NCBI RefSeq assembly: GCF_000816495.1
Contig: NZ_JXBK01000001.1
Coordinates: forward strand, 129,174 to 193,173
Length of the DNA stretch: 64,000 nt
Reading direction: 5' to 3'
Source of the DNA: Acinetobacter harbinensis
GTDB lineage: Bacteria > Pseudomonadota > Gammaproteobacteria > Pseudomonadales > Moraxellaceae
Made by a program: the position numbers and the translations under genes. A model generated the notes under the pieces. The model saw only the letters and a program-made list of their open reading frames with translations. It made no database searches and was not told the origin of the DNA. Below, one piece after another: positions 29,425-39,870 of this stretch; positions within the stretch are counted from its first letter, which is position 1, and every line of letters begins with the position of its first letter.

Positions 29425-30830
29425 TAAAGTGTCTCCATCAAATCAGCCATCAATGTTTCCATATGGGTATAGCGCGAACCTTTAAACAGGAAGCTCATGG
29501 ATTGCGGTTGATGTGTTGCGATTAAATCAATTAAAAAAGGTAAGGCTTGCTGCTGATTCAGAAAAGCCTGCATTTTTTTGCCATATTGGGTACTGCGCGC
29601 ACCTTCTTGCGCAGCCGGTGCAAACTCACCCACCGCCACCACAAAGTTAATGTCTTGCGCCACCAGATCGCGCCCGAGCATATAATGCTGCTGTGCCGCA
29701 GATGTACCCAACTCGCCAATATCGCCCATCACCAAGACTTTAATGCCCTGTTGCTGCGCCAGCACTTCAGCTGCTGCACGCATTGAGGTCGGATTGGCGT
29801 TGTAGGTATCATCAATGAATAGGTGTTTATCTTGCTGGATAAAGTTCAAACGACCTTTAGCCCCTTGGGCTTGCGCTAAACCTTGCACAATATCCTCCAA
29901 GGTTATACCGAGCGCTAAAGCAAAGGCAGCCGCAGCAGTGGCATTTTGCACATTATGTTCACCGGCAAAAGGCAGATTGACCGTGCGAATGCCCTGCGGT
30001 GTATTTAAACTAAATTTCGAGGCTTGTGGCTGCAACTCAATTGCGCTGGCAAAGACATCACCATTTTCACCAAAACTTAAGACCTGTTTGCTCTGCACCG
30101 CTTGCGCAATACGCTCTGCAAAATCATCTGCTGCTGGAATAATTGATGTACCTGAAGGGGTAATATGCGCATAAATTTCAGATTTAGCACGGCAAATTCC
30201 CTCACGACCACCAAATTCCCCCAAATGTGCGGTACCAATATTGATAATCCCAGCCACATGCGGTTGTACTAAATTCGAGGTGTAGTCAATTTCACCTTGA
30301 TGACTGGCACCAAGTTCCATCACCGCGTATTGATGCTCAGCACGCAGCTCCAGCAACATCATCGGCACGCCCAAATCATTGTTCAGATTGCCACGGGTAA
30401 TTAACGTGGGTGCCAAGCGCGACAAAATACTGCCGAGCATTTCTTTGGTGGTGGTTTTCCCACTACTACCGGTTAAAGCAATGACTTTTAACTGCGTATT
30501 CTGTGCACGGCGATAAGCACCCAAATGGCCGAGTGCCAGACGGGTATCGGCCACCACCAGTTGACATATATCGACATCTACAGGATGACTGACAATCGCC
30601 ACCTCACACCCCTGCGCTGCCACCTGTGCTACAAAATCATGCGCATCAAAACGCTCGCCGTGTAACGCCAAAAAGGCATCGCCTTTTTCGGCATGGCGTG
30701 AATCGGTTAAAATACGTTTAATTGCCGCTATTGGCGCTTTGCCCTGATACCAATGCCCTTGGGTGGCTTGTTGTAATTGTTCTGCTGTCCACGGCACTAA
30801 AGCTGCGGTACTGGTGGTTGAAGTATGCAT
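29424..30830 (-). CDS. murF: UDP-MurNAc-tripeptide:D-alanyl-D-alanine ligase MurF
   Basis: A 468-residue ATP-dependent Mur ligase that adds D-Ala-D-Ala to the UDP-MurNAc-tripeptide. The P-loop [11 protein letters not shown] (about 119-129), [13 protein letters not shown] (about 170-182) and [13 protein letters not shown] (about 335-347) are the family signatures. It lies 9 bp after murE and overlaps mraY by 1 bp. Confidence 0.97.
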   Translation of the reverse strand: MHTSTTSTAALVPWTAEQLQQATQGHWYQGKAPIAAIKRILTDSRHAEKGDAFLALHGERFDAHDFVAQVAAQGCEVAIVSHPVDVDICQLVVADTRLALGHLGAYRRAQNTQLKVIALTGSSGKTTTKEMLGSILSRLAPTLITRGNLNNDLGVPMMLLELRAEHQYAVMELGASHQGEIDYTSNLVQPHVAGIINIGTAHLGEFGGREGICRAKSEIYAHITPSGTSIIPAADDFAERIAQAVQSKQVLSFGENGDVFASAIELQPQASKFSLNTPQGIRTVNLPFAGEHNVQNATAAAAFALALGITLEDIVQGLAQAQGAKGRLNFIQQDKHLFIDDTYNANPTSMRAAAEVLAQQQGIKVLVMGDIGELGTSAAQQHYMLGRDLVAQDINFVVAVGEFAPAAQEGARSTQYGKKMQAFLNQQQALPFLIDLIATHQPQSMSFLFKGSRYTHMETLMADLMETL

Positions 30831-30839
30831 GGCTGTTTC

Positions 30840-32336
30840 CTATTGCGCGGGATATGCAGAATCTGTGCTGTGATGCTGAGCGTTAATGGCCGATTGCACT
30901 TCCACCACATCGTCAAACCAATGGCGGACGCCATCAATTTCTTGATAGTTTTCATGACCTTTACCGGCAATCACCACAATATCACCAGCCTGTGCCTGCT
31001 GTACCACAAACTTAATCGCTTCACGGCGATCATGAATTTCATGCACGCTATGACCAGAGAAATTAATATCGGCTTTCATGTCGGCAAAAATCTGTGCAGG
31101 ATCTTCGGTGCGCGGATTATCGGAGGTCAGTACAGCCACATCTGCACCTTGTAATGCTGTTTTAGTCATTAAAGGACGTTTACCACGATCGCGATCACCG
31201 CCACAGCCAAACACCGCCCACAATTGATGGGACACATGACGTTTCAAGGTTTTGAGTACTTGAGTTAAGGCATCGGGGGTATGGGCATAATCGACCACAA
31301 ATAAGCGTTCAGCATCTCGAATCACTTGCATGCGACCCGGCGCACCTTGTAATTGTGGCACAGTAGAAATTAATGCCGCTAAGTCAAAACCCGCCTGTTC
31401 AACACTGATTAAACTGGCGAGTAAATTTTCAATATTAAAATGTCCCAACAATGGACTCTGTACACGCCACTCACCAGATGCTGTGCTTAAGTTAAAGTGC
31501 GCACCGGCCAAGCTATACTGAATATCGCTCACCTGATAATCCGCAGTCTGTATGGTGGAATAGCTGAAGATTTTCGGTTGTGCCGGATTGGCTTTGGCCG
31601 CGGCGATCATCAAATCAGCATGGGCATCATCTATATTAATAATTGCCACTTTTAAGGTCGGAAATTTAAATAATTCAGATTTGGCTTCAGCATAGGCTCT
31701 AAGCGTTCCATGATAATCCAAATGGTCACGGCTTAAGTTGCTGTACGCGGCAATTTCAATTTCACAGCCCTTTAAACGTCCTTGCTCTAAACCGTGCGAA
31801 CTGGCTTCAATAGCGGCAAATCCCGCAGCCTGCTGGGCATACTCATGCAAAGCAGTTTGCAGATGTAGCGCATCCAACGTGGTATGCGAAGAGGCTTCTA
31901 AATTGGGTAAAATACCATTGCCGGTGGTGCCCATCACCGCACATTTTTGATGTTGTAACAGCAACAATTCAGCCACTAAACGTGAAATGGTGGTTTTACC
32001 ATTGGTTCCGGTCACGGCTAAAATTCGTGCTGCATGAACTGGATCTATCGCCTGCAAATATCGTTTTTGCCACTGCCCCATCAACTGACGGACATCGGGC
32101 ATGACAATACTGTTCTGTAGGGCTAAATCCACTTCACTGATCACTGCCAGTGCGCCACGCGCCAAAGCAGATTGTGCAAATTGCAACATTTTTTCAGGCT
32201 GAGAAAAGCTATGCAAAGCAATAAAAATCTGTCCGGATGCAATCTTACGGCTGTCTAGACTAAAGCCATTAAACGGCTGATCCATCCAAGCCGCAGTCTG
32301 ATCTATGGGACAAAGATCTTGAAATGTAATGGACAT
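30840..32336 (-). CDS. murE: UDP-MurNAc-dipeptide:meso-diaminopimelate ligase MurE
   Basis: A 498-residue Mur ligase. The ATP loop VTGTNGKTTISR is at about 110-121, and the carbamylated-lysine region is SNLSRDHLDYHGT. SDNPRTEDP near 405 carries the DNPR motif that selects meso-diaminopimelate, as expected in a Gram-negative cell wall. It follows ftsI by 10 bp. Confidence 0.97.
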   Translation of the reverse strand: MSITFQDLCPIDQTAAWMDQPFNGFSLDSRKIASGQIFIALHSFSQPEKMLQFAQSALARGALAVISEVDLALQNSIVMPDVRQLMGQWQKRYLQAIDPVHAARILAVTGTNGKTTISRLVAELLLLQHQKCAVMGTTGNGILPNLEASSHTTLDALHLQTALHEYAQQAAGFAAIEASSHGLEQGRLKGCEIEIAAYSNLSRDHLDYHGTLRAYAEAKSELFKFPTLKVAIINIDDAHADLMIAAAKANPAQPKIFSYSTIQTADYQVSDIQYSLAGAHFNLSTASGEWRVQSPLLGHFNIENLLASLISVEQAGFDLAALISTVPQLQGAPGRMQVIRDAERLFVVDYAHTPDALTQVLKTLKRHVSHQLWAVFGCGGDRDRGKRPLMTKTALQGADVAVLTSDNPRTEDPAQIFADMKADINFSGHSVHEIHDRREAIKFVVQQAQAGDIVVIAGKGHENYQEIDGVRHWFDDVVEVQSAINAQHHSTDSAYPAQ

Positions 32337-32346
32337 GCATCACCTA

Positions 32347-34170
32347 TTACTGGATGTTAGGAGTATCTAAGGGCTTATCTAAGGGCACGTTCATTAAACG
32401 TAAGGACTCTTGCATCACGCGGGAAAAAACCGGTGCCGACACGGTACCGCCGTAGTAACTGCCTTTTGGATTTTCAACCACCACAATCATGGCCAGACGT
32501 GGATCACTGACCGGTGCGACCCCAGCAAATAAAGCCCGATATTCACTGGTGGAATAACCTTTGCGATCGGCACGTAACTTATGTGCTGTCCCCGTTTTAC
32601 CACCAATACGATAACCCGGAATGGTGGCACGCGTGGCGGTACCGCCCGGTAAAGTGGCACCTTCCATCATCATCAACACTTGGTCGGCAATTTTAGGGTC
32701 AATTATTTGTTCGCCTTTGGGCGGTTGATCCAGCTTATACAGACTCAGCGGCATTTTCACGCCTTTATTGGCCAGCATCGCATAGGCATCAGCAATCTGT
32801 AATACTGTGGCATTTAAGCCATAACCATAGGCCATGGTCGCCACTTCCGAGACATTCCATTTGCTTGGCGGTAAAATCAAACCGCCACTTTCACCGGGAA
32901 ATTTCACCGCTGAACGCTGGCCAAAACCCACGCGCTTATAAAAAGTGGGTAGCGTTGCATAAGGTAGAGACAACGCAATTTTAGCCACCCCAACGTTGGA
33001 GGATTTTTGGATAATCCCGCCCAAGGTGAGAGGGCCATAATTGTGCGTATCCCGAATGGTATGATTACCGACACGCATCGAGCCCGGCGTGGTATTGACC
33101 ACACTATTGGGCATGTATTTGCCACTTTCCAAAGCCATCGCAATGGTAAGCGGTTTCATGGTTGAACCCGGTTCAAAGGAGTCCACTGCACCGCGGTTAC
33201 GCATGGCATCTTTATTGGATAAACTTTTCTTGTCATTTGGGTTATAAGACGGCCAACTGCTCATGGCCAGAATTTCACCGGTTTTAACATCCACGGCAAT
33301 CGCAGTGGCAGAGCGGGCATTATTGGCCACTCCTGCCGCAGTCAGTTCACGGTACATAATATATTGCAGACGTGAATCAATACTTAAGGTGATGTTCTCG
33401 CCGGCTTCGACTTCTTTAATTACTTCGGCATCTTTAAAACGATTGCCTTTTTTATCGCGTACCACTTGCTGCTCGCCATCATGACCAGCCAAGACGCTAT
33501 TTAACTGCATCTCTAAGCCTTCAATTCCGGTACCTTCACTGTTGGTCAAACCAATAATTTGTGCATTCGGTTGTGGCTGTGGATAGTAGCGTTTATAGTT
33601 TTTTTCAGTATACACACCCTGAAATTCGCGTTTGGCAATCAGTTGACCTTGCTGCGGCGGAATTTCTTTTTGTAAGACCAAATAGCGTGAACGGGGACGA
33701 TCATGCATTTTTTTCTTGAGTTCAGCGCGATCCATGCCCACGGCATCGGCCAGCTCATCTAAATTTAAGTTCTTATCCGGTAATTGACGCTTCAGTTTAC
33801 GATTGGTCGGATCTTTGGCCAGTTCTGCCGTGATCTCTTCAAATTGTGCTTTGGCTTCAAAATAGTCACGCGGATCAATCACCACTTTCATCACTGGTGT
33901 ACTGATGGCCAACGGTACGCCATGACGATCATAAATCACACCGCGCATGGCTTTGACTTTTTCTGTTCTTAAAATATTGGCATTGGCTTTATTTTGCAAA
34001 AAGTCTTTATTGACAATTTGCACATAAAACGCCCGACCGACCAGTGCCACAAAGCACAATAAAACCACGACCCACATTAAATAAAAGCGCCACATATCTA
34101 CACTCAGCGTGCTTTTTTCGCTAATCGACGGCTGTTTGTTACGCAGTTGCTTATTTCTCTTGTCCACCAT
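32347..34170 (-). CDS. ftsI: Peptidoglycan D,D-transpeptidase FtsI (PBP3)
   Basis: A 607-residue division-specific transpeptidase. A cytoplasmic start and one membrane helix (about 27-50) are followed by the pedestal domain and a transpeptidase domain with S336-x-x-K339 (in EPGSTMKP), SSN near 390 and KTGTAHK near 525. It cross-links septal peptidoglycan with FtsW and is the target of several beta-lactams. It lies 13 bp downstream of ftsL. Confidence 0.97.
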   Translation of the reverse strand: MVDKRNKQLRNKQPSISEKSTLSVDMWRFYLMWVVVLLCFVALVGRAFYVQIVNKDFLQNKANANILRTEKVKAMRGVIYDRHGVPLAISTPVMKVVIDPRDYFEAKAQFEEITAELAKDPTNRKLKRQLPDKNLNLDELADAVGMDRAELKKKMHDRPRSRYLVLQKEIPPQQGQLIAKREFQGVYTEKNYKRYYPQPQPNAQIIGLTNSEGTGIEGLEMQLNSVLAGHDGEQQVVRDKKGNRFKDAEVIKEVEAGENITLSIDSRLQYIMYRELTAAGVANNARSATAIAVDVKTGEILAMSSWPSYNPNDKKSLSNKDAMRNRGAVDSFEPGSTMKPLTIAMALESGKYMPNSVVNTTPGSMRVGNHTIRDTHNYGPLTLGGIIQKSSNVGVAKIALSLPYATLPTFYKRVGFGQRSAVKFPGESGGLILPPSKWNVSEVATMAYGYGLNATVLQIADAYAMLANKGVKMPLSLYKLDQPPKGEQIIDPKIADQVLMMMEGATLPGGTATRATIPGYRIGGKTGTAHKLRADRKGYSTSEYRALFAGVAPVSDPRLAMIVVVENPKGSYYGGTVSAPVFSRVMQESLRLMNVPLDKPLDTPNIQ

Positions 34171-34183
34171 AGTACAGCCAGCC

Positions 34184-34516
34184 TTATTTTTGATCTTCTG
34201 AAGTCATGGGTAAAGAAATAACCACCGTTTGTGCCGCTGGAGGTGAATACATGCGTAATTGGGTCACGGCGCGTGTGCCAATTTGCGCCGTTGCACCAAA
34301 GGTTTGTTGCTCAATCAGCAAACGACCCCATTCTGCATTGAGGTCATCTCTATCGCGGGTAAAAGCACTTAATTCACGATAATCATGACGGTATTCAAAC
34401 ACTTGAAACACCACCATAATGGCACTGCTAAAAACCAACAACAGCAAAATGGCATAGCTGATTGGTTTTTTTAATGCCACCTTTTGTGCTTTCTTTTCAA
34501 TTACGTCAGTTTTCAT
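34184..34516 (-). CDS. ftsL: Cell division protein FtsL
   Basis: A 110-residue bitopic protein with a basic cytoplasmic end, a membrane helix (about 20-40) and a periplasmic coiled coil (about 45-85) containing RDRDDLNAEWGRLLIEQQ, the FtsL signature. It forms the FtsQLB complex that activates FtsWI. The start at 34516 overlaps the rsmH stop as TAATG and replaces a longer frame running into rsmH. Confidence 0.92.
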   Translation of the reverse strand: MKTDVIEKKAQKVALKKPISYAILLLLVFSSAIMVVFQVFEYRHDYRELSAFTRDRDDLNAEWGRLLIEQQTFGATAQIGTRAVTQLRMYSPPAAQTVVISLPMTSEDQK

Positions 34517-35439
34517 TACTTGCCTTTTAAAGCTAAACGCTCTGCAACTCGAAGCCATGCACTACGTGAACGAGGGTTGGCTTTGACTTCCTCATCACTG
34601 GCGCGTACTCGGGAAATTTTCTTTAAACGACGGGTATCTTCCCGTTCTTGTGGCATGCCCCAACTGGTGTCTTCTGCCAAATTTGCTTCTTTTTGAATAA
34701 ACTGCTTAATTAAGCGGTCTTCCAAAGAATGAAAGCTAATCACCGCTAAACGACCATCGGTTTTTAACACCTCTAAGGCTTGCGGTAGAAACACTTCAAT
34801 ATCTTCTAATTCTTTATTAATGGCAATACGAATGGCTTGAAAAGTTCGCGTAGCCGCATGTTTATGTTTTTCCCATTTTGGATGGGCAACTTTCACAATT
34901 TCTGCCAATTTCGCCGTGGTGTCAATATAACCGGCCGCTTTAATGGCTTTGGCAATACGGCGACTATAACGCTCTTCACCATATTGAAAAATCACATTGG
35001 CCAAAGCCTCTTCTTCGATATGCATGAGCCATTCGGCCGCGGTTGGACCTTTTGAATTGTCCATACGCATATCGAGTGGACCATCTTTCATGAAACTAAA
35101 GCCACGTTCTGCCTGATCTAACTGTGGTGATGAGACGCCTAAATCGGCCATCACGCCATCGACCAAACCAATGCCGCGTTCTTCAAGTTCTTGTTTTAAA
35201 TCGGCAAAACTGGCATGAATGATTTTAAAGCGCGAGTCTTCTTGTTCTAATTGTGCGGCGGTTTCTAAGGCTTGCGGATCTTTATCAAAGCCATACACTT
35301 GTGCATGTTCATCTAATTTAGACAGCAATAAACGCGTATGTCCGCCACGCCCAAAGGTTGCATCGATATAAATTCCTGTATTTCGATCTGCCAATAAGGC
35401 ATCAACAGTTTCGTGAAGTAATACAGAAATATGCGACAT
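34516..35439 (-). CDS. rsmH: 16S rRNA (cytosine-1402-N4)-methyltransferase RsmH
   Basis: A 307-residue SAM-dependent enzyme (MraW). The start MSHISVLLHETVDAL, the SAM motif YIDATFGRGGHTRLLL (about 24-39), DLGVSSPQLD near 103-112 and FHSLEDRLIKQF near 222-233 are diagnostic. It modifies the ribosomal P site. It is the first gene of this cell-division cluster; mraZ, which usually precedes it, is absent. Confidence 0.97.
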   Translation of the reverse strand: MSHISVLLHETVDALLADRNTGIYIDATFGRGGHTRLLLSKLDEHAQVYGFDKDPQALETAAQLEQEDSRFKIIHASFADLKQELEERGIGLVDGVMADLGVSSPQLDQAERGFSFMKDGPLDMRMDNSKGPTAAEWLMHIEEEALANVIFQYGEERYSRRIAKAIKAAGYIDTTAKLAEIVKVAHPKWEKHKHAATRTFQAIRIAINKELEDIEVFLPQALEVLKTDGRLAVISFHSLEDRLIKQFIQKEANLAEDTSWGMPQEREDTRRLKKISRVRASDEEVKANPRSRSAWLRVAERLALKGK

Positions 35440-35568
35440 AAGGGTTCAATCAAGACTATGAAAAATTTAACTGCACATTATTACCTTGTTTTAACAAAGC
35501 TCCAAACGACTTTTTGTAGGAAAATATTACTTTCTGCCTAGAAAGGGCCTTTCGGCCAAGCTAAAAAG

Positions 35569-35597
35569 CAAAAAGCCTTCTGGGTAGAAGGCCTTTT
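35569..35597 (-). terminator. Terminator after sbp
   Basis: On the minus strand AAAAGGCCTTCT-ACCC-AGAAGGCTTTTT forms a strong stem ending in T residues, 18 bp after the sulfate-binding protein stop. Confidence 0.85.
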
Positions 35598-35614
35598 AAT
35601 CAGTTATGCATCAG

Positions 35615-36634
35615 TTATTTACGTGCACCATAAATCTGATCGAAGATGGCACCATTCACAAAATGGGTCTTTTGTGCTTGCGCCCAGCCCCCAAAGACAT
35701 CATCAATGGTGAATGTTTTAATCTGCGGAAATTGTGCAGAATATTTTGCCAACACTTGTGCATTACGCGGACGATAGAAATGCTTGGCCGCCATCTCTTG
35801 ACCTAGCGGTGAATATAGATAATTGATATAGCCTTTTGCCAGCCACTTATTGCCATTTTTCTCAACTGTTTTATCCACAATCGCCACCGAAGGTTCGGTT
35901 AGAATTGAAACAGAGGGATAGACAATATCAAACTTATTTTTACCCAACGTTTTTTGCGTGACCAATGCTTCATTTTCCCATGTCAGCAACACATCGCCCA
36001 TGCCACGCTCTGCAAATGTGGTCATAGAGGCTCGTGCAGCGGAGTCCATTACTTTTACGTTACGGTACATTTTACCGACGAAATCTTTAGCTTTGGCCTC
36101 ACTGCCGTTGGGCTGTTGCAGTGCATAGCCCCAAGCCGATAAATAGACCCAACGCGGTAAACCGCCGGTTTTTGGATTCGGGGTAATAATTTGTACACCC
36201 GGTTTAATTAAATCAGACCAATCTTTAATCTGCTTCGGATTACCTTTACGCACCATAAAAACAATGGTCGAAGTATAAGGGGCGGAGTTATTTGGAAATT
36301 CTTTTTGCCAGCCTGCGTTGATTTGACCCGATTTTACAATTTCTTCAATGTCATTGGCCAAAGCCAAGGTCACCACATCACCTTTTAAGCCATCCACCAC
36401 TGAACGTGCTTGTTTGCCTGAACCGCCGTGTGACTGTTTAAAATTTACCGTATGACCCGTACGCTGCTTCCAATAGCTGCCAAAAGAGTGATTAAATTCA
36501 TCATAAAATTCACGTGTTGCATCATAAGAGATATTTAAAAAATCACGATCTGCCGCAATTGCGGTGGTGGCAGTCAAAGCCAAACCACTGGCCAGTAAGG
36601 CAGCACTAAATAACGCTTTAAATTGGGATTTCAT
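35615..36634 (-). CDS. sbp: Periplasmic sulfate-binding protein
   Basis: A 339-residue exported protein. The signal peptide ends near ATTAIAADRDF (residue 28). LNISYDATREFYDEFN, KQSHGGSGKQARSVVDGLKGDVVTLA-type segments and LLTWENEA near 220 are characteristic of the sulfate/thiosulfate-binding family (Sbp/CysP). It delivers sulfate to a CysTWA importer; those genes are not in this window, so this is a stand-alone copy. CysB control would be expected but I cannot identify a site. Confidence 0.93.
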   Translation of the reverse strand: MKSQFKALFSAALLASGLALTATTAIAADRDFLNISYDATREFYDEFNHSFGSYWKQRTGHTVNFKQSHGGSGKQARSVVDGLKGDVVTLALANDIEEIVKSGQINAGWQKEFPNNSAPYTSTIVFMVRKGNPKQIKDWSDLIKPGVQIITPNPKTGGLPRWVYLSAWGYALQQPNGSEAKAKDFVGKMYRNVKVMDSAARASMTTFAERGMGDVLLTWENEALVTQKTLGKNKFDIVYPSVSILTEPSVAIVDKTVEKNGNKWLAKGYINYLYSPLGQEMAAKHFYRPRNAQVLAKYSAQFPQIKTFTIDDVFGGWAQAQKTHFVNGAIFDQIYGARK

Positions 36635-37637
36635 TACAGCACAAATAGGTTATATCAATTGACAGCAAATATATGGAATAAAGCCAGCAATCGCAATGAT
36701 TTAAAACCATAGACGATTTAATTCAGCCACCCACGCAACAACATAAGTTTTTGTTTTATAAGTTAGATATTATGCAATTATAGATCTATCCACACATATA
36801 CTGTTTTCTGAATTCCATATCTAAAAAATGCATAATCTAACAGTGCAATAGCTAAAAAAATCCAAAAAAAAGGGCTTTTATACCTCCATTATTCCGGTTC
36901 AGAAAATATTGATAGCATGCGGCTATGTAGAAAAAATATAACTCTATCATCCCGTTTTATGCCGCTTATCCTTAGCTTAGTAACGATTGTGCGCTGCAAG
37001 ACTGTTAAAAAACTTCGCTAATTTTGCTGGATAGATCAAGTTTAAGCGCATTACCCATTTTTATATTACCCCACATAAACACACGTATTAGCTGTAAAAA
37101 TATAGCTTAGCTTGCTCAAGGCATGGATTACATCGTTTACAAAATGCAGTTAAAGGCCAAGTCGCTGTTTATGTAAATTTTAATCACTCAATCATCAATA
37201 ATCACCGCCAACAGATCCATACTTTTAAGTACCCTCACGGCGCTTATTGACCGGAAAAGATGAACCATCAAGCCTCTCTCCCCTAGCTTATTAAGCAATT
37301 TTTTTCGAACCAGTCACTTTAAAATAAAATAATGTATTTACAAATCAAATAATTATAATAATATTCCACTCAAATGGTCTTTAAAAAATCATCTCAGCAA
37401 CGCGATACGCTTTGTCTATTGCATCCGATAAAATTAGAATTGATCAATTGCATGATGAATATTCAGCTCTTCATGTTCTCTCCATATTTCTTTGTTACAA
37501 CGTTGCTGTATTGAATTAGTTTCTTATCCTTTTGTAATGAAGTGTGACCTAGTTCTACTTTTGTATTTTTTTATGTGGTTCAATGGTGTCCCTTGGAAAC
37601 AAAAACAATGAGTACATTCCGGGATCAATAGGGGAAA
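36635..37637. other. Gene-free region, about 1 kb
   Basis: No open frame with a ribosome site and protein-like composition was found on either strand, and no tRNA, terminator-bounded small RNA or repeat was recognised. It must contain the promoters of sbp (minus) and of the small secreted protein at 37638 (plus). The length is exceptional for this otherwise dense window. Confidence 0.5.
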
Positions 37638-37946
37638 ATGAACATGCAAGCAACTCAGTTTTTAAAAATCTGTGGTTTAAGTTTAAGTTTGACATTGATT
37701 GGTCAAATGGGACATAGCGCTGCGCTTAAGGCAACAGAGACTAAAGTTAATCTCAGCCCTGAACGTCCCTCTTTAATGGAAAAAGCGTTGCAACAACAGC
37801 GCAAAGATTCAAAAATTTTACGTGATGAAAACGACCTAAGAGTTCTGACCGAAATTAAAGTAGCGCCGACACAAAGTTTTTTTGCCGCACAAAATCAAAG
37901 ATTCTCGCGTATCGTACAAGCCTTGTTTATCCAAAATAATTCTTAA
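37638..37946 (+). CDS. Small exported protein of unknown function
   Basis: A 102-residue protein, not recognised. An N-terminal signal-like segment (LSLSLTLIGQMGHSAA, about residues 14-29) is followed by a charged, Gln/Lys-rich region with a short predicted helix (SLMEKALQQQRKDSKILRDENDLRVL). AGGGG precedes ATG by 4 bp; the second ATG, two codons later, is at a better distance. A strong terminator follows. Probably periplasmic or secreted. Confidence 0.65.
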   Translation: MNMQATQFLKICGLSLSLTLIGQMGHSAALKATETKVNLSPERPSLMEKALQQQRKDSKILRDENDLRVLTEIKVAPTQSFFAAQNQRFSRIVQALFIQNNS

Positions 37947-37986
37947 TCTTATTTTTAGCCCATTGGGCAGTTTAGTCGTTTAAATA

Positions 37987-38036
37987 AAGCCCCAGCACTG
38001 CAATGTTGAATTTAACATTAAGTGCTGGGGCTTTTT
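37987..38036 (+). terminator. Long terminator hairpin between the small exported gene and gltX
   Basis: GCCCCAGCACT pairs with AGTGCTGGGGC, an inner AATGTT/AACATT stem extends it, and five T residues follow. It ends only 43 bp before the gltX ATG. TATAAT at 38040-38045, just behind it, is a likely gltX -10 box, so terminator and promoter overlap. Confidence 0.9.
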
Positions 38037-38078
38037 CGTTATAATAGTTTTAATTCACATTCTGAAAAAATATTGATT

Positions 38079-39587
38079 ATGACTGTTCGTACTCGTATTG
38101 CCCCTTCTCCTACCGGCTTTCCGCATGTCGGTACTGCCTATATTGCATTGTTTAATATGTGTTTTGCCAAACAACATGGCGGTGAATTCATTCTACGTAT
38201 TGAGGATACCGATCAACTGCGCTCGACCCCTGAATCTGAGAAAATGATTTTAGATTCGCTGCGTTGGTTAGGCTTAAATTGGTCGGAAGGTCCAGACATC
38301 GGTGGGCCACACGCGCCTTATCGTCAATCTGAACGAATGGACATCTATAAAAAATATGCGTTAGAGCTGGTGGAAAAAGGCCATGCTTTTTATTGTTTTG
38401 CCAGCTCTGAAGAATTGGATCAGATGCGTATTGAGCAACAAGCGCGCGGTGAAAACCCACGTTATGATGGGCGCGGTTTATTGCTGTCAGAACAAGAAGT
38501 GCAACGTCGTTTAGCTGCTGGTGAAGCACACGTAATTCGCATGAAAGTACCGACTGAAGGCAGTTGTAAATTTGATGATTTACTGCGCGGTGAAGTAGAG
38601 ATTCCATGGGCGCAAGTGGACATGCAGATTCTGCTTAAAACTGACGGTTTGCCAACTTATCATTTGGCCAATGTGGTCGATGACCATTTAATGGAAATTA
38701 CTCACGTGATTCGCGGCGAAGAATGGATTCCATCAGCACCTAAACATCAGTTGTTGTATCAATATTTTGCTTGGGATATGCCAGTGCTGTGCCATATGCC
38801 TTTACTGCGTAATCCAGATAAATCAAAACTTTCAAAACGTAAAAATCCAACCTCGATCAATTACTACAAAGATATTGGCGTCCTGCCAGAAGCCTTACTC
38901 AACTATTTGGGCCGTATGGGTTGGTCTATGCCGGATGAAAGTGAAAAATTTGCTTTAACCGAGATGATTGAACATTTCGACATCAAACGCGTGTCACTGG
39001 GTGGACCCATCTTTGATGTGGAAAAACTCAATTGGCTAAATGGTCAATGGATTAAAGCCTTAACGTCGGCTGAGCTGCTGAATACTTTATTGGCTTGGAA
39101 ATCAGATCGCAACACCTTAGAAGAAATTGCCGCGGCCATCCAACCACGGATTAATTTATTGTCCGAAGCGGTCAATTGGGCGGGCTTTTACTTCAATCAG
39201 TTCCCGACCTTGTCTAAAGAGCAATTTGTCAGTAAGAAACTCTCCGATGAACAAGTGCGTCAAAGCTTACAATTTGCAATTTGGCGCTTAGAAAGCCTAT
39301 TTACGTGGAACAATGACACAGTCAGTCAAACCCTGATGGATTTAGCCACACAAATGGAAGTGAAACTGCGTGACTTTATGCCTACGTTCTTTATTGCAAT
39401 TGCAGGTTCCACCAGTTCAACCCCCGTTATGCAGTCGATGGTCACGCTTGGACCTGATTTAACTTTCGCACGTTTACGTCATGCACTGGAAATTGTCGGC
39501 GGACCGAGCAAAAAAGAAGCGAAAGTCTGGGAAAAGCGCAATGAAAGTTTAAAATTGCCGAAAAATGATGCAATTGATCCATTATAA
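38079..39587 (+). CDS. gltX: Glutamyl-tRNA synthetase GltX
   Basis: A 502-residue class I synthetase from the ATG at 38079 ([13 protein letters not shown]); a longer frame begins inside the terminator and is rejected. The HIGH motif appears as H16-VGT, KMSKS as KLSKRK (residues 250-255), and the Rossmann fold and C-terminal anticodon-binding domain are complete. It charges tRNA-Glu; a tRNA-Glu gene lies 169 bp downstream. Confidence 0.97.
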   Translation: MTVRTRIAPSPTGFPHVGTAYIALFNMCFAKQHGGEFILRIEDTDQLRSTPESEKMILDSLRWLGLNWSEGPDIGGPHAPYRQSERMDIYKKYALELVEKGHAFYCFASSEELDQMRIEQQARGENPRYDGRGLLLSEQEVQRRLAAGEAHVIRMKVPTEGSCKFDDLLRGEVEIPWAQVDMQILLKTDGLPTYHLANVVDDHLMEITHVIRGEEWIPSAPKHQLLYQYFAWDMPVLCHMPLLRNPDKSKLSKRKNPTSINYYKDIGVLPEALLNYLGRMGWSMPDESEKFALTEMIEHFDIKRVSLGGPIFDVEKLNWLNGQWIKALTSAELLNTLLAWKSDRNTLEEIAAAIQPRINLLSEAVNWAGFYFNQFPTLSKEQFVSKKLSDEQVRQSLQFAIWRLESLFTWNNDTVSQTLMDLATQMEVKLRDFMPTFFIAIAGSTSSTPVMQSMVTLGPDLTFARLRHALEIVGGPSKKEAKVWEKRNESLKLPKNDAIDPL

Positions 39588-39644
39588 TTAATTTTATAGT
39601 TGACGTGTGAGCGCAATGCCCCTAATATGGCGCTCACACAGACT

Positions 39645-39720
39645 GGGGTCATAGCTCAGTTGGTAGAGCGCTACAATGGCATTGTAGAGGTCAGGAGTTC
39701 GATCCTCCTTGACTCCACCA
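39645..39720 (+). tRNA. tRNA-Ala (anticodon GGC)
   Basis: A 76-nt cloverleaf with encoded CCA: acceptor GGGGTCA/TGACTCC, D-loop AGCTCAGTTGGTAGAGC, anticodon stem-loop CTACAATGGCATTGTAG and the T-loop GTTCGAT. The anticodon GGC specifies alanine. Confidence 0.97.
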
Positions 39721-39755
39721 CGTTTTATTATGCTTCACCTGTGTTGCCTCGATAA

Positions 39756-39831
39756 GTCCCTATCGTCTAGAGGCCTAGGACATCGCCCTTTCACGGCGGT
39801 AACCGGGGTTCGAATCCCCGTAGGGACGCCA
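39756..39831 (+). tRNA. tRNA-Glu (anticodon TTC)
   Basis: A 76-nt cloverleaf with encoded CCA: acceptor GTCCCTA/TAGGGAC, anticodon loop CTTTCAC (anticodon TTC) and the T-arm CCGGGGTTCGAATCCCCG. It lies 35 bp after tRNA-Ala and is probably co-transcribed with it. Confidence 0.97.
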
Positions 39832-39837
39832 AATTCA

Positions 39838-39870
39838 AAAAAGCCACTAATTCAATTAGTGGCTTTTTTA
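39838..39870 (+). terminator. Terminator after the tRNA pair
   Basis: AAAAAGCCACTAAT pairs with ATTAGTGGCTTTTTT around a short loop, 7 bp after tRNA-Glu. Confidence 0.85.
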
